Shown here in pieces: positions 36,401 to 48,022 of a stretch of DNA of 52,500 bases (positions are counted from its first letter, which is position 1; each line of letters starts with the position of its first letter). The position numbers were made by a program, and so were the translations under genes. The notes below the pieces were generated by a model. That model saw only the letters and a list, made by a program, of their open reading frames with translations. It was not told the origin of the DNA and did not search any database. This stretch comes from Chrysomallon squamiferum (taxonomy: Eukaryota; Mollusca; Gastropoda; Neomphalida; Peltospiridae), in contig CM022676.1 in assembly GCA_012295275.1 (NCBI GenBank), forward strand, positions 18,452,485 through 18,504,984, given 5' to 3'.

Positions 36401-39400
36401 TTGTGTTAATGACACTGGGCTGTCGTGTACAGTTGTGTTAATGACACTGGGCTGTCGTGTACAGTTGTGTTAATGACACTGGGCTGTCGTGTACAGTTGT
36501 GTTAATGACACTGGGCTGTCGTCTACAGTTGTGTTAATGACACTGGGCTGTCGTGTACAGTTGTGTTAATGGCACTGTACTGTCGTGTACAGTTGTGTTA
36601 ATGACACTGGTCTGTCGTGTACAGTTGTGTTAATGAAGCTGGGTCGTCGTGTACAGTTGTGTTAATGACACTGGGCTGTCGTGCACAGTTGTGTTAATGA
36701 CACTGGGTCGTCGTGTACAGTTGTGTTAATGACACTGGGCTGTTGTGTACAGTTGTGTTAATGACAGGGGGTCGTAGTGTACAGTTGTGTTAATGACACT
36801 GTGTCGTCGTGTTCAGTTGTGTTAATGACACTTTGTCGTCGTGTACAGTTGTGTTAATGACACTGTACTGTCGTGTACAGTTGTGTTAATGACACCGGGC
36901 TGTCGTGTACAATTGTTGTGTAAATGACAGTGTACTGTCGTGTACAGTTGTGTTAATGACATTGGGCTGTTGTGTACAGTTGTGTTAATGACACTGGGCT
37001 GTCGTGTACAGTTGTGTTAATGACATTGTACTGTCGTGTACAGTTGTGTTAATGACATTGGGCTGTCGTGTACAGTTTTGTTAATTACACTGGGTCGTCG
37101 TGTACAGTTGTGTTAATGACACTGGGCTGTCGTGTACAGTTGTGTTAATGACAGTGGGCTGTCGTGTACAGTTGTGTTAATGACACTGGGCTGTCGTGTA
37201 CAGTTGTGTTAATGACACTGGGCTGTCGTGTACAGTTGTGTTAATGACACTGGGCTGTCGTTTACAGTTGTGTTAATGACACTGGGTCGTCGTGTACACT
37301 TGTGTTAATGACACTGTGTCGACGTGTACAGTTGTGTTAATGACACTTTGTCGTCGTCTACAGTTGTGTTAATGACACTGTACTGTCGTGTACAGTTCTG
37401 TTAATGACACTGGGCAGTCGTGTACAGTTGTGTTAATGACATTGGGTCGTCCTGTACAGTTGTGTTAATGACAGGGGGTCGTAGTGTACAGTTGTGCTAA
37501 TGACACTGTGTCGTCGTGTACAGTTGTGTTAATGACTCTGGGCTGTCGGGTAGAGTTGTGTTAATGACATTGGGCTGTCGTGTACTATTGTGTTAATGAC
37601 ACTGGGCTGTCGTGTACAGTTGTGTTAATGACTCTGGGCTGTCGGGTAGAGTTGTGTTAATGACATTGGGCTGTCGTGTACAGTTGTGTTAATGACACTG
37701 CACTGTCGTGTACAGTTGTGTTAATGACTCTGGGCTGTCGTGTACAGTTGTGTTAATGACTCTGGGCTGTCGTGTAGAGTTGTGTTAATGACACTGGGCT
37801 GTGCTGTACAGTTGTGTTAATGACACTGGGCAGTCGTGTACAGTTGTGTTAATGACACTGTGCAGTCGTGTACAGTTGTGTTAATAACACTGGGCTGTCG
37901 TGTACAGTTGTTGTGTTAATGACACTGTACTGTCGTGTACAGTTGTGTTAATGACACTGGGCAGTATGTACAGTTGTGTTAATGACACTGGGCTGTCGTG
38001 TACAGTTGTGTTAATGACACTGGTCTGTCGTGTACACTTGTGTTAAAGAAGCTGGGTCGTCTTGTACAGTTGTGTTAATGACACTGGGCTGTCGTGTACA
38101 GTTGTGTTAATGATACTGGGTCGTCGTGTACAGTTGTGTTAATGACACTGGGCTGTCGTGTACAGTTGTGTTAATGACAGGGGGTCGTAGTGTACAGTTG
38201 TGTTAATGACACTGTGTCGTCGTGTACAGTTGAGTTAATGACACTGGGCTGTCGTGTACAGTTGTGTTAATGACGCTGGGCTGTCGTTTTCAGTTGTGTT
38301 AATGACACTGGGTCGTTGTGTACAGTTGTGTTAATGACACTGTGTCGTCGTGTACAGTTGTGTTAATGACACTGTCTTCGTGTACAGTTGTGTTAATGAC
38401 ACTGTACTGTCGTGTACAGTTGTGTTAATGACACTGGGCTGTCGTGTACAATTGTTGTGTTAATGACACTGTACTGTCGTGTACAGTTGTGTTAATGACA
38501 TTCGGCTGTCGTGTACAGTTTTGTTAATGACACTGGGTCGTCGTGTACAGTTGTGTTAATGACACTGGGCTGTCGTGTACAGTTGTTGTGTTAATGACAC
38601 TGTACAGTCGTGTACAGTTGTGTTAATGACATTGGGCTGTCGTGTACAGTTTTGTTAATGACACTGGGTCGTCGTGTACAGTTGTGTTAATGACACTGGG
38701 CTGTGGTGTACAGTTGTGTTAATGACACTGGGCAGTCGTGTACAGTTGTGTTAATAACACTGGGCTGTCGTGTACAGTTGTTGTGTTAATGACACTGTAC
38801 TGTCGTGTACAGTTGTGTTAATGACATTGGGCTGTCGTGTACAGTTTTGTTAATGACACTGGGTCGTCGTGTAGAGTTGTGTTAATGACACTGGGCTGCG
38901 CTGTACAGTTGTGTTAATGACACTGGGCAGTCGTGTACAGTTGTGTTAATGACACTGTGTAGTCGTGTACAGTTGTGTTAATAACACTGGGCTGTCGTGT
39001 ACAGTTGTTGTGTTAATGACACTGTACTGTCGTGTACAGTTGTGTTAATGACATTGGCAGTATCTACAGTTGTGTTAATGACACTGGGCTGTCGTGTACA
39101 GTTGTGTTAATGACACTGGTCTGTCGTGTACAGTTTTGTTAATGAAGCTGGGTCGTCTTGTACAGTTGTGTTAATGACACTGGGCTGTCGTGTACAGTTG
39201 TGTTAATGACACTGGGTCGTCGTGTACAGTTGTGTTAATGACACTGGGCTGTCGTGTACAGTTGTGTTAATGACAGGGGTCGTAGTGTACAGTTGTGTTA
39301 ATGACACTGTGTCGTCGTGTATAGTTGTGTTAATGACACTGGGCTGTCGTGTACAGTTGTGTTAATGACACTGGGCTGTCGTTTTCAGTTGTGTTAATGA

Positions 39401-42400
39401 CACTGGGTCGTTGTGTACAGTTGTGTTAATGACACTGTGTCGTCGTGTACAGTTGTGTTAATGACACTGTCTTCGTGTACAGTTGTGTTAATGACACTGT
39501 ACTGTCGTGTACAGTTGTGTTAATGACACTGGGCTGTCGTGTACACTTCTGTTAATGAAGCTGGGTCGTCGTGTACAGTTGTGTTAATGACACTGGGCTG
39601 TCGTGTACAATTGTTGTGTTAATGACACTGTACTGTCGTGTACAGTTGTGTTAATGACATTGGGCTGTCGTGTACAGTTTTGTTAATGACACTGGGTCGT
39701 CGTGTACAGTTGTGTTAATGACACTGGGCTGTCGTGTACAGTTGTTGTGTTAATGACACTGTACAGTCGTGTACAGTTGTGTTAATGACATTGGGCTGTC
39801 GTGTACAGTTTTGTTAATGACACTGGGTCGTCGTGTACAGTTGTGTTAATGACACTGGGCTGTGGTGTACAGTTGTGTTAATGACACTGGGCAGTCGTGT
39901 ACAGTTGTGTTAATAACACTGGGCTGTCGTGTACAGTTGTTGTGTTAATGACACTGTACTGTCGTGTACAGTTGTGTTAATGACATTGGGCTGTCGTGTA
40001 CAGTTTTGTTAATGACACTGGGTCGTCGTGTAGAGTTGTGTTAATGACACTGGGCTGTGCTGTACAGTTGTGTTAATGACACTGGGCAGTCGTGTACAGT
40101 TGTGTTAATGACACTGTGTAGTCGTGTACAGTTGTGTTAATAACACTGGGCTGTCGTGTACAGTTGTTGTGTTAATGACACTGTACTGTCGTGTACAGTT
40201 GTGTTAATGACACTGGGCAGTATCTACAGTTGTGTTAATGACACTGGGCTGTCGTGTACAGTTGTGTTAATGACACTGGGCTGTGGTGTACAGTTTTGTT
40301 AATGAAGCTGGGTCGTCTTGTACAGTTGTGTTAATGACACTGGGCTGTCGTACAGTTGTGTTAATGACACTGGGTCGTCGTGTACAGTTGTGTTAATGAC
40401 ACTGGGCTGTCGTGTACAGTTGTGTTAATGACAGGGGGTCGTAGTGTACAGTTGTGTTAATGACACTGTGTCGTCGTGTATAGTTGTGTTAATGACACTG
40501 GGCTGTCGTGTACAGTTGTGTTAATGACACTGGGCTGTCGTTTTCAGTTGTGTTAATGACACTGGGTCGTTGTGTACAGTTGTGTTAATGACACTGTGTC
40601 GTCGTGTACAGTTGTGTTAATGACACTGTCTTCGTGTACAGTTGTGTTAATGACACTGTACTGTCGTGTACAGTTGTGTTAATGACACTGGGCTGTCGTG
40701 TACACTTCTGTTAATGAAGCTGGGTCGTCTTGTACAGTTGTGTTAATGACACTGGGCTGTCGTGTACAGTTGTGTTAATGACACTGTGTAGTCGTGTACA
40801 GTTGTGTTAATAACACTGGGCTGTCGTGTACAGTTGTTGTGTTAATGACACTGTACTGTCGTGTACAGTTGTGTTAATGACATTGGCAGTATCTACAGTT
40901 GTGTTAATGACACTGGGCTGTCGTGTACAGTTGTGTTAATGACACTGGTCTGTCGTGTACAGTTTTGTTAATGAAGCTGGGTCGTCTTGTACAGTTGTGT
41001 TAATGACACTGGGCTGTCGTGTACAGTTGTGTTAATGACACTGGGTCGTCGTGTACAGTTGTGTTAATGACACTGGGCTGTCGTACAGTTGTGTTAATGA
41101 CAGGGGTCGTAGTGTACAGTTGTGTTAATGACACTGTGTCGTCGTGTATAGTTGTGTTAATGACACTGGGCTGTCGTGTACAGTTGTGTTAATGACACTG
41201 GGCTGTCGTTTTCAGTTGTGTTAATGACACTGGGTCGTTGTGTACAGTTGTGTTAATGACACTGTGTCGTCGTGTACAGTTGTGTTAATGACACTGTCTT
41301 CGTGTACAGTTGTGTTAATGACACTGTACTGTCGTGTACAGTTGTGTTAATGACACTGGGCTGTCGTGTACACTTCTGTTAATGAAGCTGGGTCGTCGTG
41401 TACAGTTGTGTTAATGACACTGGGCTGTCGTGTACAATTGTTGTGTTAATGACACTGTACTGTCGTGTACAGTTGTGTTAATGACATTGGGCTGTCGTGT
41501 ACAGTTTTGTTAATGACACTGGGTCGTCGTGTACAGTTGTGTTAATGACACTGGGCTGTCGTGTACAGTTGTTGTGTTAATGACACTGTACAGTCGTGTA
41601 CAGTTGTGTTAATGACATTGGGCTGTCCTGTACAGTTTTGTTAATGACACTGGGTCGTCGTGTACAGTTGTGTTAATGACACTGGGCTGTGGTGTACAGT
41701 TGTGTTAATGACACTGGGCAGTCGTGTACAGTTGTGTTAATAACACTGGGCTGTCGTGTACAGTTGTTGTGTTAATGACACTGTACTGTCGTGTACAGTT
41801 GTGTTAATGACATTGGGCTGTCGTGTACAGTTTTGTTAATGACACTGGGTCGTCGTGTAGAGTTGTGTTAATGACACTGGGCTGTGCTGTACAGTTGTGT
41901 TAATGACACTGGGCAGTCGTGTACAGTTGTGTTAATGACACTGTGTAGTCGTGTACAGTTGTGTTAATAACACTGGGCTGTCGTGTACAGTTGTTGTGTT
42001 AATGACACTGTACTGTCGTGTACAGTTGTGTTAATGACACTGGGCAGTATCTACAGTTGTGTTAATGACACTGGGCTGTCGTGTACAGTTGTGTTAATGA
42101 CACTGGGCTGTGGTGTACAGTTTTGTTAATGAAGCTGGGTCGTCTTGTACAGTTGTGTTAATGACACTGGGCTGTCGTGTACAGTTGTGTTAATGACACT
42201 GGGTCGTCGTGTACAGTTGTGTTAATGACACTGGGCTGTCGTGTACAGTTGTGTTAATGACAGGGGGTCGTAGTGTACAGTTGTGTTAATGACACTGTGT
42301 CGTCGTGTATAGTTGTGTTAATGACACTGGGCTGTCGTGTACAGTTGTGTTAATGACACTGGGCTGTCGTTTTCAGTTGTGTTAATGACACTGGGTCGTT

Positions 42401-45400
42401 GTGTACAGTTGTGTTAATGACACTGTGTCGTCGTGTACAGTTGTGTTAATGACACTGTCTTCGTGTACAGTTGTGTTAATGACACTGTACTGTCGTGTAC
42501 AGTTGTGTTAATGACACTGGGCTGTCGTGTACACTTCTGTTAATGAAGCTGGGTCGTCTTGTACAGTTGTGTTAATGACACTGGGCTGTCGTGTACAGTT
42601 GTGTTAATGACACTGGGCTGTCGTTTACAGTTGTGTTAATGACACTGTGCAGTCGTGTACAGTTGTGTTAATAACACTGGGCTGTCGTGTACAGTTGTTG
42701 TGTTAATGACACTGTACTGTTGTGTACAGTTGTGTTAATGACACTGGGCAGTATGTACAGTTGTGTTAATGACACTGGGCTGTCGTGTACAGTTGTGTTA
42801 ATGACACTGGTCTGTCGTGTACACTTGTGTTAATGAAGCAGGGTCGTCTTGTACAGTTGTGTTAATGACACTGGGCTGTCGTGTACAGTTGTGTTAATGA
42901 CACTGGGTCGTCGTGTACAGTTGTGTTAATGACACTGGGCTGTCGTGTACAGTGGTGTTAATGACAGGGGGTCGTAGTGTACAGTTGTGTTAATGACACT
43001 GTGTCGTCGTGTACAGTTGTGTTAATGACACTGTGTCGTCGTGTACAGTTGTGTTAATGACACTGGGCTGTCGTGTACAGTTGTGTTAATGACACTGGGC
43101 TGTCGTTTACAGTTGTGTTAATGACACTGTGTCGTCGTGTACAGTTGTGTTAATGACACTTTGTCGTCGTGTACAGTTGTGTTAATGACACTGTACTGTC
43201 GAGTACAGTTGTGTTAATGACACTGGGCTGCCGTGTACAATTGTTGTGTTAATGACACTACTGTCGTGTACAGTTGTGTTAATGACATTGGGCTGTCGTG
43301 TACAGTTGTGTTAATGACATTGGGCTGTCGTGTACAGTTGTGTTAATGACACTGGGCTGTCGTGTACAGTTGTGTTAATGACACTGCGCTGTCGTGTACT
43401 ATTGTGTTAATGACACTGGGCTGTCGTGTACAGTTGTGTTAATGACACTGGGCTGTCGTTTACAGTTGTGTTAATGACAGTGGGCTGTGGTGTACAGTTG
43501 TGTTAATGACACTGGGCTGTCGTGTTCAGTTGTGTTAACGAAGCTGTGTCGCTGTGTACAGTTGTGTTAATGACACTGGGCTGTGGTGTACAGTTGTGTT
43601 AATGAAGCTGGGTCGTCTTGTACAGTTGTGTTAATGACACTGGGCTGTCGTGTACAGTTGTGTTAATGACACTGGGTCGTCGTGTACAGTTGTGTTAATG
43701 ACACTGGGCTGTCGTGTACAGTTGTGTTAATGACAGGGGGTCGTAGTGTACAGTTGTGTTAATGACACTGTGTCGTCGTGTACAGTTGTGTTAATGACAC
43801 TGGGCTGTCGTGTACAGTTGTGTTAATGACACTGGGCTGTCGTTTACAGTTGTGTTAATGACACTGGGTCGTCGTGTACAGTTGTGTTAATGAGACTGTG
43901 TCGTCGTGTACAGTTGTGTTAATGACACTTTGTCGTCGTGTACAGTTGTGTTAATGAGACTGTACTGTCGTGTACAGTTGTGTTAATGACATTGGGCTGT
44001 CTTGTACAGTTGTGTTAATGACACTGTGTCGTCGTGTACAGTTGTGTTAATGACACTTTGTCGTCGTGTACAGTTGTGTTAATGACACTGTACAGTCGTG
44101 TACAGTTGTGTTAATGACATTGGGCTGTCGTGTACAGTTTTGTTAATGACACTGGGTCGTCGTGTACAGTTGTGTTAATGACACTGGGCTGTGGTGTACA
44201 GTTGTGTTAATGACTCTGGGCAGTCGTGTACAGTTGTTGTGTTAATGACACTGTACTGTCGTGTACAGTTGTGTTAGTGACACTGTGCAGTATGTACAGT
44301 TGTGTTAATGACACTGGGCTGTCGTGTACAGTTGTTGTGTTAATGACACTGGTCTGTCGTGTACACTTGTGTTAATGAAGCTGGGTCCTCTTGTACAGTT
44401 GTGTTGATGACTCTGGGATGTCGTGTACAGTTGTGTTAATGACACTGGGTCGTCGTGTACAGTTGTGTTAATGACACTGGGCTGTCGTTTACAGTTGTGT
44501 TAATGACAGGGGGTCGTAGTGTACAGTTGTGTTAATGACACTGTGTCGTCGTGTACAGTTGTGTTGATGACACTGGGCTGTCGTGTACAGTTGTGTTAAT
44601 GACACTGGGCTGTCGTTTACAGTTGTGTTAATGACACTGGGTCGTCGTGTACAGTTGTGTTAATGACACTGTGTCGTCGTGTACAGTTGTGTTAATGACA
44701 CTTTGTCGTCGTGTAGAGTTGTGTTAATGACACTACTGTCGTGTACAGTTGTGTTAATGACACTGGGCTGTGGTGTACAGTTGTGTTAATGACATTGGGC
44801 TGTCGTGTACAGTTGTGTTAATGACACTGGGCTGTCGTGTACAGTTGTGTTAATGACACTGGGCTGTCGTGTACAGTTGTGTTAATGACACTGGGCTGTC
44901 GTGTACAGTTGTGTTAATGACACTGGGCTGTCGTCGTACAGTTGTGTTAATGACAGTGGCCTGTGGTGTACAGTTGTGTTAATGACACTGGGCTGTCGTG
45001 TTCAGTTGTGTTAACGAAGCTGTGTCGCTGTGTACAGTTGTGTTAATGACACTGGGCTGTGGTGTACAGTTGTGTTAATGAAGCTGGGTCGTCGTGTACA
45101 GTTGTGTTAATGACACTGGGCTGTCGTGTACAGTTGTGTTAATGACACTGGGTCGTCGTGTACAGTTGTGTTAATGACACTGGGCTGTCGTGTACAGTTG
45201 TGTTAATGACAGGGGGTCGTAGTGTACAGTTGTGTTAATGACACTGTGTCGTCGTGTACAGTTGTGTTAATGACACTGGGCTGTCGTGTACAGTTGTGTT
45301 AATGACACTGGGCTGTCGTTTACAGTTGTGTTAATGACACTGGGTCGTCGTGTACAGTTGTGTTAATGACACTGTGTCGTCGTGTACAGTTGTGTTAATG

Positions 45401-47244
45401 ACACTTTGTCGTCGTGTACAGTTGTGTTAATGACACTGTACTGTCGTGTACAGTTGTGTTAATGACACTGGGCTGTCGTGTACAGTTGTGTTAATGACAC
45501 TGGGCTGTCGTGTACAGTTGTGTTAATGACACTGGGCTGTCGTGTACAGTTGTGTTAATGACACTGGGCTGTCGTGTACAGTTGTGTTAATGACACTGGG
45601 CTGTCGTGTACAGTTGTGTTAATGATACTGGGCTGTCGTGTACAGTTGTGTTAATGACACTGGGCTGTCGTGTACAGTTGTGTTAATGACACTGGGCTGT
45701 CGTGTACAGTTGTGTTAATGACAGTGGGCTGTGGTGTACAGTTGTGTTAATGACACTGGGCTGTCGTGTTCAGTTGTGTTAACGAAGCTGTGTCGCTGTG
45801 TACAGTTGTGTTAATGACACTGGGCTGTGGTGTACAGTTGTGTTAATGACACTGGGCAGTCGTGTACAGTTGTGTTAATGACACTGGGCTGTCGTGTACA
45901 GTTTTATTAATGAAGCTGTGTCGTCGTGTACAGTTGTGTTAATGACACTGGGCTGTCGTGTACAGTTGTGTTAATGACATTGGGTCGTCCTGTACAGTTG
46001 TGTTAATGACAGGGGGTCGTAGTGTACAGTTGTGTTAATGACACTGTGTCGTCGTGTACAGTTGTGTTAATGACACTGGGCTGTCGTGTACAGTTGTGTT
46101 AATGACTCTGGGCTGTCGGGTAGAGTTGTGTTAATGACATTGGGCTGTCGTGTACAGTTGTGTTAATGACACTGGACTGTCGTGTACAGTTGTGTTAATG
46201 ACTCTGGGCTGTCGTTGTCAATGTTAGTGAATTTTACACCACGCATCTTAAATGTGTTGATTAATTAACACCACTTTCTCTTAAGTGAGAAAACTGATCC
46301 TTGCTGATCCAGAATGTGCTATACTAAACATGTATAACCATATTCTGAAATGGTGATCTCAGTAGGGGATGTTTTTGATGTGATATTTGCTGCTTTCAAT
46401 GTCCAATCGTGACCACACAGATTTCTTTAAGAGAGTGAGCGAATGCGTACATCACTCTTTGGATCCCGTTTTTCTATTCAGACAATGGAACACTGTCAAA
46501 TTTACATTTTTCTTTTTCTTTTGATATCTTTCCAGTTAAGAGTAAGTGTGTGTATGTCAGTATATGTAGGCATGCCACGGACCATCTTCCTAACAAAGAG
46601 TGTCTGCCTATGAGTCTGTATGTGGTGTATTTATATATGTGATGCGTTTATGTATGTTTATGTGTATGCATGTATGTAAGTCAGCTGTCCATTTTTTTGT
46701 GTTTGTACGTGTGGGTATATTTTGTGTGTGTTTGTGTGTATACATATATGTCTATGTGTGATGTGTGCATTTCTTTGTGTTTGTGTGTGATATGTATATG
46801 ACATCTATCTGTACGCCCCTTTGTGTCGTGTTTTCATATAGAAAGATTGAACTGTATAAGAAAGCAAAATCACATAAAATAGAAAGAGTGTCTGTTCAGT
46901 AGTCATCGTGAAGAATGATCGGCTATAATTATTTCATGTAACGCCTTTCATATTAATGTCGTACATATAAATAATGAGGATACATCGAGTTAGTTGTTTT
47001 ATAGCATTTTCTTTATGTATGTGCACGTAAATATGTTAATGTGTGGGTTTGTTTGTGTTATTATCCAAGAATCCATAAGTTACATTATTCAGTAATTTCC
47101 TTTTAATTAACTATTATTTACTTTTATATAGTTATTTATTTTGTTAAATATATTCTTTTTCTCTCATTTTCTTATGTATGTCTTATTTTAACGTATTAGT
47201 CAATAACTGTATTGCTCTTCTTCTTATTTTTACGATTATTATTA

Positions 47245-47290
<46 letters not shown>

Positions 47291-47970
47291 TACAGAGAAA
47301 TCATTTAACTTTGAATTATGAGAAGTCTGTAAATGTTATTATTAAAACTGTAAAGTTACCTCTTAGAACGTGTCTCTTTCAAATCACAGGAACGTTTCTG
47401 AACCGCGGTCTAGAACGTACGACAATCTTGTTTTTGATCCTGGTAAGTGCAATATTTTCTAAATGTTTATGTGAAGACTTACTTTAATGAAAGCGGTTTA
47501 AATTCTGATCGTTCAATACATATTAAGACGTCTGTGGTGTCCATCAGGAAAGAATGAATGAAGCTACGAAAGAAAGTGATGAATGGAGAAGAAAAGAAAG
47601 GAATATGAAAGAGAAAGGTGAAAAGTAATAATGAAATATTAATAATATAAAAAAAGTACTGATTTAGATGCTGGGCTAAGAACGTGTGAGTTATTTTGCA
47701 TAACGTTAATGAGATAACATAACTAATTTATATGTTCTCCTCAGATACCCAAAGTTTAATATTTGTCTGTGATAAATACAGTGTTTATAAATTAATATTT
47801 GTGCAGTATGGCAGCTTCTTTTATAAGCACCATAAACCAATTTCTATCTTTATAGCTGTGTAAATTAGAATCTGGTGAAGTTAGGCTGTATATCGCGTTT
47901 GACATTGTTTTCTCTGTGTCACTCCTTTTTTATTTTTATTATTTTTTATTTTTTAATGTGCATGTATGTA

Positions 47971-48022
<52 letters not shown>

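Larger units (their letters stand above)
33613..47389 (+). other. Gene B intron 12 (13.8 kb) hosting the giant minisatellite
   Basis: The gene A counterpart is 1.05 kb. The flanks on both sides of the array (33613-34019 and 46216-47389) match the gene A intron, for example AATGATTTTTCAGTGTTAA-type sequence before the array and ATCTTAAATGTGTTGATT after it. The size difference is almost entirely the array. A (TTA)n tract at 47233-47289 lies 100 bases before the next exon. Confidence 0.7.

Noticed and set aside
34020-46215. CRISPR array or satellite centromere
   Set aside because: Regular spacing of near-identical units suggests an array, but there are no unique spacers between repeats and the sequence is animal DNA. 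It lies inside one intron flanked by unique sequence shared with the paralog, so it is an intronic minisatellite.
47212-47487. Leucine-rich open frame before exon 13
   Set aside because: The poly-Leu part is a translated (TTA)n tract, and the frame differs from that of exon 13, which is fixed by the paralog.
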